From positions 128,999,089 through 129,063,088 of the forward strand of contig NC_134364.1 in assembly GCF_048569485.1 (NCBI RefSeq): 64,000 bases of DNA. Direction: 5' to 3'. Positions 47,460 to 56,300 of the stretch are shown one piece after another. Under the pieces are notes generated by a model that did no database searches, was not told the DNA's origin, and worked only from the letters and a program-made list of their open reading frames with translations. Both the position numbers and the translations under genes were made by a program. How positions within the stretch are numbered: the first letter of the stretch is position 1; each line of letters begins with the position of its first letter. The stretch is from Anomaloglossus baeobatrachus (lineage: Eukaryota; Chordata; Amphibia; Anura; Aromobatidae).

Positions 47460-49357
47460 CTTCCAGCCCCCCCCCCTCCGCATCGCCGGTCGGGGGCAGG
47501 CTCTCCCGCTTTTCCGGCATTTGGATGTCACAGGTCAAAGACCGGTGGGTGACGGACATTTTGTCTCGCGGGTACAGAATCGAGTTCAATTCTCGTCCTC
47601 CAGCTCGGTTCTTCAGAACCTCCCCACGTCCAGACCGAGCAGATGCTCTGCTGCAGGCGGTGGATTCCCTAAAAGCGGAAGGAGTGGTTATCCCAGTCCC
47701 TCCTCAGGAACAAGGGCAAGGGTTTTACTCCAATCTCTTTGTGGTTCCAAAAAAGGACGGCTCGTTCCGTCCTGTTCTGGACCTAAAACGGCTCAACAAA
47801 CATGTGCACGCCAGGAGGTTCCGGATGGAAACCCTCCGCTCTGTCATTGCCTCAATGTCCAGAGGAGACTTCCTTGCCTCAATAGACATCAAAGATGCTT
47901 ATCTCCACGTGCCAATTGCTACAGAACATCAACGTTTTCTACGTTTTGTGATAGGAGACGACCATTTTCAGTTCGTAGCTCTTCCATTTGGTCTGGCGAC
48001 AGCCCCACGGGTCTTCACCAAGGTCATGGCGGCGGTGGTAGCAGTCTTGCACTCTCAGGGTCACTCGGTGATCCCTTACCTAGACGACTTATTGGTCAAA
48101 GCTCCCTCTCAGGAGGCATGTCAGCACAGCCTGAATGCTACGCTGGAGACTCTACAGTCTTTCGGATGGATCATCAACTTTCCAAAGTCGATCCGATCAC
48201 CGACTCAGTCACTAACGTATCTTGGCATGGAGTTTCATACTCTAGCAGCGATAGTGAAGCTTCCGCTGGACAAGCAGCGGTCACTACAGACAGGGGTGCA
48301 ATCTCTTCTGCAGGGCCAGTTGCATCCCTTGCGGCGCCTCATGCATTTCCTAGGGAAGATGGTGGCAGCCATGGAAGCAGTTCCCTTTGCGCAGTTTCAT
48401 CTGCGCCCACTTCAATGGGACATTCTCCGCCAATGGGACGGGAAGTCAACGTCCCTGGACAGGAAAGTCTCGCTTTCCCAGACGGCCAAAGACTCTCTAC
48501 AATGGTGGCTCCTTCCCACCTCATTGTCTCAGGGAAGATCCTTCCTGCCCCCATCCTGGGCAGTAGTCACGACAGATGCGAGTCTGTCAGGGTGGGGAGC
48601 AGTATTTCTCCACCACAGGGCTCAGGGGACGTGGACTCCGCAGGAGTCCACCCTTCAGATCAATGTTCTGGAGATCAGAGCAGTGTATCTTGCTCTACTG
48701 GCCTTCCAACAGTGGCTGGAAGGAAAGCAGATCCGAATCCAGTCGGACAACTCCACAGCGGTGGCATACATCAACCACCAAGGAGGGACGCGCAGTCGGC
48801 AAGCCTTCCAAGAAGTCCGGCGCATTCTAATGTGGGTGGAGGACAGAGCATCCACCATATCCGCGGTTCACATCCCAGGCGTAGAAAACTGGGAAGCAGA
48901 CTTCCTCAGTCGCCAGGGCATGGACGCAGGGGAATGGTCCCTTCACCCGGACGTGTTTCAGGAAATCTGTCGCCGCTGGGGAGTGCCGGACGTCGACCTA
49001 ATGGCATCCCGGCACAACAACAAGGTCCCGGCATTCATGGCGAGGTCGCGCGATCAAAGAGCTCTGGCGGCAGACGCCTTGGTTCAAGATTGGTCGCAGT
49101 TTCAGCTCCCATACGTGTTTCCGCCTCTGGCGCTCTTGCCCAGAGTGCTACGCAAGATCAGATCCGAGTGCAGCCGCGTCATACTCGTCGCTCCAGACTG
49201 GCCGAGGAGGTCGTGGTATCCGGATCTGTGGCATCTCACGATCGGTCGACCGTGGTCACTGCCAGACCGACCAGACTTACTGTCCCAAGGGCCGTTTTTC
49301 CATCAGAATTCTGCGGCCCTGAACCTGACTGTGTGGCCATTGAGTCCTGGATCCTAG
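47300..49357 (+). CDS. DIRS C reverse transcriptase / RNase H
   Basis: An open frame of 685 codons. Reverse transcriptase motifs are KKDGSFRPVLDLKRLNKHV near residue 150, FLASIDIKDAYLHVPI, LPFGLATAPRVFTK and the catalytic YLDDLLVK. RNase H motifs follow: TDASLSGWGAVF, IRIQSDNSTAVAYINHQGG and HIPGVENWEADFLSR. The C-terminal segment around DVDLMASRHNNKVPAF and APDWPRRSWYPDLW corresponds to the region where DIRS elements often carry a methyltransferase-like domain; that assignment is tentative. The frame overlaps both neighbours, as is usual in DIRS. Confidence 0.9.
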   Translation: MAAEVSVLSRFGQDTIYLVQRDSEDAKKLRFVADSHTPQESKWRYRFQSGYLMTSSPPPSASPVGGRLSRFSGIWMSQVKDRWVTDILSRGYRIEFNSRPPARFFRTSPRPDRADALLQAVDSLKAEGVVIPVPPQEQGQGFYSNLFVVPKKDGSFRPVLDLKRLNKHVHARRFRMETLRSVIASMSRGDFLASIDIKDAYLHVPIATEHQRFLRFVIGDDHFQFVALPFGLATAPRVFTKVMAAVVAVLHSQGHSVIPYLDDLLVKAPSQEACQHSLNATLETLQSFGWIINFPKSIRSPTQSLTYLGMEFHTLAAIVKLPLDKQRSLQTGVQSLLQGQLHPLRRLMHFLGKMVAAMEAVPFAQFHLRPLQWDILRQWDGKSTSLDRKVSLSQTAKDSLQWWLLPTSLSQGRSFLPPSWAVVTTDASLSGWGAVFLHHRAQGTWTPQESTLQINVLEIRAVYLALLAFQQWLEGKQIRIQSDNSTAVAYINHQGGTRSRQAFQEVRRILMWVEDRASTISAVHIPGVENWEADFLSRQGMDAGEWSLHPDVFQEICRRWGVPDVDLMASRHNNKVPAFMARSRDQRALAADALVQDWSQFQLPYVFPPLALLPRVLRKIRSECSRVILVAPDWPRRSWYPDLWHLTIGRPWSLPDRPDLLSQGPFFHQNSAALNLTVWPLSPGS

Positions 49358-49392
49358 CATCTGCTGGATTATCTCAGGGAGTCGTTGCCACA

Positions 49393-50376
49393 ATGAGACA
49401 AGCTAGAAAGTCGAATTCGGCTAAGATCTACCACAGAACGTGGAAGATTTTCTTGTCCTGGTGCTCTGCTCAGGGAGTGTCTCCCTGGCCATTTGCATTG
49501 CCCAAGTTTCTTTCCTTCCTGCAATCGGGGTTAGAAAAGGGCTTGTCGCTCAGCTCCCTTAAAGGGCAAGTTTCGGCACTATCCGTGTTTTTTCAGAAGC
49601 GTCTAGCACGTCTTCCTAAGGTGCGCACGTTCCTGCAGGGGGTCTGTCATATTGTGCCCCCGTACAAGCGACCGTTAGATCCATGGGATCTGAACAGGGT
49701 ACTAGTTGCTCTCCAGAAGCCGCCCTTCGAGCCTCTGAAGGAAGTTTCCTTTTCTCGGCTGTCGCAGAAAGTGGCGTTTCTTGTTGCGATCACATCGCTT
49801 CGGCGAGTGTCTGAGCTGGCAGCTCTGTCATCTAAGGCTCCCTTCCTGGTGTTCCACCAGGACAAGGTTGTGCTGCGCCCCATTCCGGAGTTTCTTCCTA
49901 AGGTCGTATCCTCTTTTCATCTTAATCAGGATATTTCCTTGCCTTCTTTTTGCCCTCATCCGGTTCACCGGTATGAAAAGGCCTTACGTTTGCTAGATCT
50001 GGTGAGAGCACTCAGAATCTACATTTCCCGCACGGCGCCCATACGCCGTGCCGATGCACTTTTCGTCCTTGTCGCTGGTCCGCGCAAGGGGTTGCAGGCT
50101 TCTAAAGCCACCCTGGCTCGATGGATCAAAGAACCAATTCTAGAGGCCTACCGTTCTGCGGGGCTTCCGGTTCCTTCAGGGCTAAAAGCCCACTCCACCA
50201 GAGCCGTGGGTGCGTCCTGGGCATTACGTCACCAGGCTTCGGCTCAACAGGTGTGCCAGGCAGCTACCTGGTCCAGTCTGCACACTTTCACCAAGCATTA
50301 TCAGGTGCATACCTATGCTTCGGCGGATGCCAGCTTAGGTAGAAGAGTCCTGCAGGCGGCAGTGACACCCCCGTAG
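49393..50376 (+). CDS. DIRS C tyrosine recombinase
   Basis: A 327-residue domain from the first suitable Met. Family signatures are the first Arg in SLRRVSELAAL, the HxxR pair in KAHSTRAVGASWALRH and the candidate nucleophile Tyr in HYQVHTYASAD near the C-terminus. The enzyme replaces integrase and joins the circular DNA copy to the target. The same frame stays open far upstream, to 47209, over the reverse transcriptase; that extension is likely incidental because D lacks it. Confidence 0.88.
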   Translation: MRQARKSNSAKIYHRTWKIFLSWCSAQGVSPWPFALPKFLSFLQSGLEKGLSLSSLKGQVSALSVFFQKRLARLPKVRTFLQGVCHIVPPYKRPLDPWDLNRVLVALQKPPFEPLKEVSFSRLSQKVAFLVAITSLRRVSELAALSSKAPFLVFHQDKVVLRPIPEFLPKVVSSFHLNQDISLPSFCPHPVHRYEKALRLLDLVRALRIYISRTAPIRRADALFVLVAGPRKGLQASKATLARWIKEPILEAYRSAGLPVPSGLKAHSTRAVGASWALRHQASAQQVCQAATWSSLHTFTKHYQVHTYASADASLGRRVLQAAVTPP

Positions 50377-51893
50377 GGGAGGGCTGTTTTGCAGCTCTAA
50401 CATGAGGTATTTATTTACCCACCCAGGGACAGCTTTTGGACGTCCCAATCGTCTGGGTCTCCCAATAGAGCGCTGAAGAAGAAGGGAATTTTGTTACTTA
50501 CCGTAAATTCCTTTTCTTCTAGCTCTTATTGGGAGACCCAGCACCCGCCCTGTTGTCCTTCGGGATGTTTTTTTGTTGTTTGCGGGTACACATGTTGTTC
50601 ATGTTGAACGGTTTTTCAGTTCTCCGATGTTATTCGGAGTTAATTTGTTTAAACCAGTTATTGGCTTCCTCCTTCTTGCTTTGGCACTAAAACTGGAGAA
50701 CCCGTGATACCACGGGGGGGGTATAGCCAGAGGGGGAGGGGCCTTGCACTTTTAATGTAGTGCTTTGTGTGGCCTCCAGAGGGCAGTAGCTATACCCCAA
50801 TCGTCTGGGTCTCCCAATAAGAGCTAGAAGAAAAGGAATTTACGGTAAGTAACAAAATTCCCTTCTTAGCTTTGTGTGCGAAGGAGGTCAGACATTCCAT
50901 GCATAGCTCCACAGTTTTTAGTCAGCAGTAGCTGCTGACTATTTCGGATGGAAGAAAAGAGGACACATATAGTGTCCCCAGCATGCTCCCTTCTCACCCC
51001 TGGATGGTGTTGTAAGGTTGAGGTACCTATTGCTGGTACAGGGCTGGAGCCTGACATGCTGTTTTCCTTCCACATCCCCTGGTAGGGCTCTGTGGAAGTG
51101 GGATCCTGCCGGCCTCTCAGCTCTGACGCCGGGCTCCATCCACAGACCCATTAGAACCTGATGGAGACGGAGCAGGAGTACGATCAGGGACAGGCCCTGC
51201 ATCATACAGGTACTCTGTGTCCCCGGCAGGCACAGACACACTCCGGGCTGGCTGGGTGTTGTAGTGCGCCGGGGACCGCAACGTTGGAGTTAGTGTCCCT
51301 ACAGATTACTGGGGGATTTTTTGTGTATGGGAACGCAGCGCCGACCCCCTCTGGACCGGGCGGCGCTGCTGTGACTTGTGGTGCGCCGGGGATCCGCCGT
51401 CCGCGCTTTTACGGCGGCGGCGGTTATAAATTGAGTCCCCGGCTTTTTGGGCCTAGGACGCCGGCAGCTCCGATTCGTTCCCGCCCCCACCCTGTCATTC
51501 AGGGTAGGGGAGAGACGCTGTTCGCTAGCAGCGACGAGGGCTGGAGCCTGATTTACATGCTCCAGCCCTCACACTAGGCACAGAGGGAAGCAGGCTTCCC
51601 GCTCTTAGCCAGGAACGCCCAGGGCCCGCCCCCCTTCTCTCTCAGGACGCCGGCAGCCATTACATGCAGTCTGGCTGGAGGAAGGACGCAAGGCTCTGGG
51701 AGACCTGGACTAGGGGCTATCTGGCGACCACACACCCGCTTTTTAAGCGGGCGGTAAGCGATTTTTCTGTGCTGGTCCCTCTAGTGCCTCACGGTGTATC
51801 GGTGTACTGTGTAGGATATAGAGATATTGTATTTCTTGCACTGTGAGGTCGCTTCTGGCTGCATCTCCCAGATCCCTCTGTGGAAGCAACAAC

Positions 51894-53384
51894 ATGCCAT
51901 CCTCAAAACGCAAGGCTGCCAAGGCTAGGGCTGTGTATACTGCGTGTGCTGCATGTGGGGCTAATCTACCAGCAGGCTCCGATGACCCCCATTGTGTGCA
52001 ATGCTCCGACCCGGTGCTGCTTCGCCAGCCGGAGTCAGGAGAGGTAGTGACCCAGGCTGAGACGCTTGTAAGTTCTGCCCCGGTGACAGGGACAGACTTT
52101 GCAGTTTTTGCTGATAATATGTCTGTCTCTATGGCAAAAATCCTTGAAACCTTGCAATCTATGCATGGGGCTCAGTCTTTGGGCACGGCGAGGCCTCTGT
52201 CCTCAGGTCCCCCTCACTTGGAATTAATCCAGCCCACAGGGGGGTCCCCGGCTTCACAGGCCGAGGATTATGACTCAGATGATAGCCCCAGCCACCCTAA
52301 GCGAGCTCGCTGGGAAAGACCCTCGACGTCATCACACTGCTCAGGGTCTCAGCGCAATCAGTCTCCCTGTGATGTGTCTGATGAGAGTGATCAGGAATCC
52401 ATTCCTGGAACCCCTCTCAACCTGGATACCCCTGATGGGGATGCCATGGTAAACGACCTTATCTCAGCCATCAATAGGCTGTTGGATATTTCTCCCCCAG
52501 CCCCTTCAGCAGAAGAGGCGGCTGCGGAGCAGGAGAAGTTTCGTTTCCTTTATCCCAAGCGTAAATTGAGTGCTTTGTTGGATCACGCTGACTTCAGAGA
52601 ATCAATCCAGAAGCACGACGCTCACCCAGAAAGGCGTTTCTCTAAACGATCTAAAGATACGCGTTTCCCTTTCCCCCCTGAGGTGGTCAAGCGCTGGACA
52701 CAGTGTCCAAAGGTAGACCCCCCGATTTCCAAACTCGCAGCTAGGTCCATAGTTGCAGTGGAGGATGGCGCTTCACTTAAAGATGCCAATGACAGACAGA
52801 TGGACCTTTGGTTAAAATCTGTCTATGAAGCTATCGGCGCGTCGTTTGCTCCGGCATTCGCAGCCGTATGGGCACTCCAGGCTATTTCAGCTGGCTTAGC
52901 AAAAGTGGATGCTATCATACATCCAGCAGTGCCGCAAGTGGCGCACCTTACCACGCAGATGTCGGCGTTTGCGTCTTACGCTATCAATGCGGTCCTAGAA
53001 TCTACCAGTCGCACCTCAATGGCGTCCGCCAATTCGGTAGTTTTGCGCAGAGCCTTGTGGTTAAAGGACTGGAAAGCAGATGCTGGTTCCAAAAAATGTT
53101 TAACCAGTTTGCCTTTATCTAGAGATAGACTGTTTGGCGAGCCATTGGCTGATATCATTAAGCAGTCCAAGGGTAAAGACTCCTCTTTACCACAACCCAG
53201 AACAACCAAACCTCAGCAGAAAAAGTGGCAGCAGAGGTTTCAGTCCTTTCGAGGTTCGGGCAAGACACCGTTTACCTCGTCCAAAGGGACTCAGAGGACG
53301 CAAAGAAACTCAGATTCGTGGCGGGCTCACACGCGCCCCAAGAAAGCAAATGGAGGTACCACTTCCAAAGCGGCTACCTCATGA
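51894..53384 (+). CDS. DIRS B gag-like protein
   Basis: A 496-residue frame starting MPSSKRKAAKAR, about 98 percent identical to the frame at 45966-47459. The frame is open to an earlier ATG at 51843, but the start at 51894 matches that of the C copy. The same CxxC...HCxxC module and basic C-terminus are present. Confidence 0.75.
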   Translation: MPSSKRKAAKARAVYTACAACGANLPAGSDDPHCVQCSDPVLLRQPESGEVVTQAETLVSSAPVTGTDFAVFADNMSVSMAKILETLQSMHGAQSLGTARPLSSGPPHLELIQPTGGSPASQAEDYDSDDSPSHPKRARWERPSTSSHCSGSQRNQSPCDVSDESDQESIPGTPLNLDTPDGDAMVNDLISAINRLLDISPPAPSAEEAAAEQEKFRFLYPKRKLSALLDHADFRESIQKHDAHPERRFSKRSKDTRFPFPPEVVKRWTQCPKVDPPISKLAARSIVAVEDGASLKDANDRQMDLWLKSVYEAIGASFAPAFAAVWALQAISAGLAKVDAIIHPAVPQVAHLTTQMSAFASYAINAVLESTSRTSMASANSVVLRRALWLKDWKADAGSKKCLTSLPLSRDRLFGEPLADIIKQSKGKDSSLPQPRTTKPQQKKWQQRFQSFRGSGKTPFTSSKGTQRTQRNSDSWRAHTRPKKANGGTTSKAATS

Positions 53385-55281
53385 CTTCCAGCCCCCTCAC
53401 TCCGCATCGTCGGTCGGGGGCAGGCTCTCCCGCTTTTCCGGCATTTGGATGTCACAGGTCAAAGACCGGTGGGTGACGGACATTTTGTCTCGCGGGTACA
53501 GAATCGAGTTCAATTCTCGTCCTCCAGCTCGGTTCTTCAGAACCTCCCCACATCCAGACCGAGCAGATGCTCTGCTGCAGGCGGTGGACTCCCTAAGAGA
53601 GGAAGGAGTGGTGATCCCAGTCCCTCCTCAGGAACAAGGGCAAGGGTTTTACTCCAATCTCTTTGTGGTTCCAAAAAAGGACGGCTCGTTCCGTCCTGTT
53701 CTGGACCTAAAACGGCTCAACAAACATGTGCACGCCAGGAAGTTCCGGATGGAAACCCTGCGTTCTGTCATTGCCTCAATGTCCAGAGGAGACTTCCTTG
53801 CCTCAATAGACATCAAAGATGCTTATCTCCACGTGCCAATTGCTACAGAACATCAACGTTTTCTACGTTTTGTGATAGGAGACGACCATTTTCAGTTCGT
53901 AGCTCTGCCATTTGGTCTGGCGACAGCCCCACGGGTCTTCACCAAGGTCATGGCGGCGGTGGTAGCAGTCTTGCACTCTCAGGGACACTCGGTGATCCCT
54001 TACCTAGACGATTTATTGGTCAAAGCTCCCTCTCAAGAGGCATGTCAGCGCAGCCTGAATGCTACGCTGGAGACCCTACAGTCTTTCGGATGGATCATCA
54101 ACTTTCCAAAGTCGATCCTATCACCGACTCAATCACTAACGTATCTTGGCATGGAGTTTCATACTCTAGCAGCGATAGTGAAGCTTCCGCTGAACAAGCA
54201 GCGGTCACTACAGACAGGGGTGCAATCTCTTCTGCAGGGCCAGTTGCATCCCTTGCGGCGCCTCATGCATTTCCTAGGGAAGATGGTGGCAGCCATGGAA
54301 GCAGTTCCCTTTGCGCAGTTTCATCTGCGCCCACTTCAATGGGACATTCTCCGCCAATGGGACGGGAAGTCAACGTCCCTGGACAGGAAAGTCTCGCTTT
54401 CCCAGACGGCCAAGGACTCCCTACAATGGTGGCTCCTTCCCACCTCATTGTCTCAGGGAAGATCCTTCCTGCCCCCATCCTGGGCAGTAGTCACGACAGA
54501 TGCGAGTCTGTCAGGGTGGGGAGCAGTATTTTTCCACCACAGGGCTCAGGGGACGTGGACTCCGCAGGAGTCCACCCTTCAGATCAATGTTCTGGAGATC
54601 AGAGCAGTGTATCTTGCTCTACTGGCCTTCCAACAGTGGCTGGAAGGAAAGCAGATCCGAATCCAATCGGACAACTCCACAGCGGTGGCATACATCAACC
54701 ACCAAGGAGGGACGCGCAGTCGGCAAGCCTTCCAAGAAGTCCGGCGCATTCTAATGTGGGTGGAGGACAGAGCATCCACCATATCCGCGGTTCACATCCC
54801 AGGCGTAGAAAACTGGGAAGCAGACTTCCTCAGTCGCCAGGGCATGGACGCAGGGGAATGGTCCCTTCACCCGGACGTGTTTCAGGAAATCTGTCGCCGC
54901 TGGGGAGTGCCGGACGTCGACCTAATGGCATCCCGGCACAACAACAAGGTCCCGGCATTCATGGCGAGGTCGCGCGATCAAAGAGCTCTGGCGGCAGGCG
55001 CCTTGGTTCAAGATTGGTCGCAGTTTCAGCTCCCATACGTGTTTCCGCCTCTGGCGCTCTTGCCCAGAGTGCTACGCAAGATCAGATCCGAGTGCAGCCG
55101 CATCATACTCGTCGCTCCAGACTGGCCGAGGAGGTCGTGGTATCCGGATCTGTGGCATCTCACGATCGGTCGACCGTGGTCACTGCCAGACCGACCAGAC
55201 TTACTGTCCCAAGGGCCGTTTTTCCATCAGAATTCTGCGGCCCTGAACCTGACTGTGTGGCCATTGAGTCCTGGATCCTAG
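53134..55281 (+). CDS. DIRS B reverse transcriptase / RNase H
   Basis: A 715-codon frame overlapping the gag-like frame by about 250 bp. It has all the reverse transcriptase and RNase H signatures named for the C copy, including YLDDLLVK and SDNSTAVAYINHQGG. The D copy opens at the equivalent position (61632) and has the same length, so this is probably the family's normal extent. Confidence 0.9.
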   Translation: MASHWLISLSSPRVKTPLYHNPEQPNLSRKSGSRGFSPFEVRARHRLPRPKGLRGRKETQIRGGLTRAPRKQMEVPLPKRLPHDFQPPHSASSVGGRLSRFSGIWMSQVKDRWVTDILSRGYRIEFNSRPPARFFRTSPHPDRADALLQAVDSLREEGVVIPVPPQEQGQGFYSNLFVVPKKDGSFRPVLDLKRLNKHVHARKFRMETLRSVIASMSRGDFLASIDIKDAYLHVPIATEHQRFLRFVIGDDHFQFVALPFGLATAPRVFTKVMAAVVAVLHSQGHSVIPYLDDLLVKAPSQEACQRSLNATLETLQSFGWIINFPKSILSPTQSLTYLGMEFHTLAAIVKLPLNKQRSLQTGVQSLLQGQLHPLRRLMHFLGKMVAAMEAVPFAQFHLRPLQWDILRQWDGKSTSLDRKVSLSQTAKDSLQWWLLPTSLSQGRSFLPPSWAVVTTDASLSGWGAVFFHHRAQGTWTPQESTLQINVLEIRAVYLALLAFQQWLEGKQIRIQSDNSTAVAYINHQGGTRSRQAFQEVRRILMWVEDRASTISAVHIPGVENWEADFLSRQGMDAGEWSLHPDVFQEICRRWGVPDVDLMASRHNNKVPAFMARSRDQRALAAGALVQDWSQFQLPYVFPPLALLPRVLRKIRSECSRIILVAPDWPRRSWYPDLWHLTIGRPWSLPDRPDLLSQGPFFHQNSAALNLTVWPLSPGS

Positions 55282-55316
55282 CATCTGCAGGATTATCTCA
55301 AGGAGTCGTTGCCACA

Positions 55317-56300
55317 ATGAGACAAGCTAGAAAGTCGAATTCGGCTAAGATCTACCACAGAACGTGGAAGATTTTCTTATCCTGGTGCTCTGCTCAGGGA
55401 GTGTCTCCCTGGCCATTTGCATTGCCCAAGTTTCTTTCCTTCCTGCAATCGGGGTTAGAAAAGGGATTGTCGCTCAGCTCCCTTAAAGGGCAAGTTTCGG
55501 CACTATCCGTGTTTTTTCAGAAGCGTCTAGCACGTCTTTCTAAGGTGCGCACGTTTCTGCAGGGGGTCTGTCATATTGTGCCCCCGTACAAGCGGCCGTT
55601 AGATCCATGGGATCTGAACAGGGTACTAGTTGCTCTCCAGAAGCCGCCCTTCGAGCCTCTGAAGGAAGTTTCCTTTTCTCGGCTGTCACAGAAAGTGGCG
55701 TTTCTTGTTGCGATCACATCGCTTCGGCGAGTGTCTGAGCTGGCAGCTCTGTCATCCAAGGCTCCCTTCCTGGTGTTCCACCAGGACAAGGTAGTGCTGC
55801 GCCCTATTCCGGAGTTTCTCCCTAAGGTCGTATCCTCTTTTCATCTTAATCAGGATATATCCTTGCCTTCTTTTTGTCCTCATCCGGTTCACCGGTATGA
55901 AAAGGACTTACGTTTGCTAGATCTGGTGAGAGCACTCAGAATCTACATTTCCCGCACGGCGCCCATGCGCCGTGCCGATGCACTTTTTGTCCTTGTCGCT
56001 GGTCCGCGCAAGGGGTTGCAGGCTTCTAAAGCCACCCTGGCTCGATGGATCAAAGAACCAATTCTAGAGGCCTACCGTTCTGCGGGGCTTCCGGTTCCTT
56101 CAGGGCTAAAAGCCCACTCAACCAGAGCCGTGGGTGCGTCCTGGGCATTACGTCACCAGGCTTCGGCTCAACAGGTGTGCCAGGCAGCTACCTGGTCCAG
56201 TCTGCACACTTTCACCAAGCATTATCAGGTGCATACCTATGCTTCGGCGGATGCCAGCTTAGGTAGAAGAGTCCTGCAGGCGGCAGTGACACCCCCGTAG
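55317..56300 (+). CDS. DIRS B tyrosine recombinase
   Basis: A 327-residue domain with the same Arg, HxxR and Tyr signatures as the C copy and only a handful of amino-acid differences. Its frame is open upstream to 53445. It ends about 65 bp before the internal complementary region. Confidence 0.88.
   Translation: MRQARKSNSAKIYHRTWKIFLSWCSAQGVSPWPFALPKFLSFLQSGLEKGLSLSSLKGQVSALSVFFQKRLARLSKVRTFLQGVCHIVPPYKRPLDPWDLNRVLVALQKPPFEPLKEVSFSRLSQKVAFLVAITSLRRVSELAALSSKAPFLVFHQDKVVLRPIPEFLPKVVSSFHLNQDISLPSFCPHPVHRYEKDLRLLDLVRALRIYISRTAPMRRADALFVLVAGPRKGLQASKATLARWIKEPILEAYRSAGLPVPSGLKAHSTRAVGASWALRHQASAQQVCQAATWSSLHTFTKHYQVHTYASADASLGRRVLQAAVTPP

Larger units (their letters stand above)
44794..50866 (+). 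mobile_element. DIRS element C, about 6.07 kb, innermost and youngest
   Basis: The left end TCTTCAGCGCTCTATTGGGA at 44794 and the right end at 50866 form inverted terminal repeats. C sits inside the left terminal repeat of B. The internal complementary region at 50444-50541 is the complement of the two outer ends joined together, the hallmark of DIRS elements, which are thought to pass through a circular intermediate. It carries gag-like (45966-47459), reverse transcriptase/RNase H (47300-49357) and tyrosine recombinase (to 50376) frames. It looks whole or has at most one break. No target duplication is expected for DIRS and none is evident. Confidence 0.94.
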
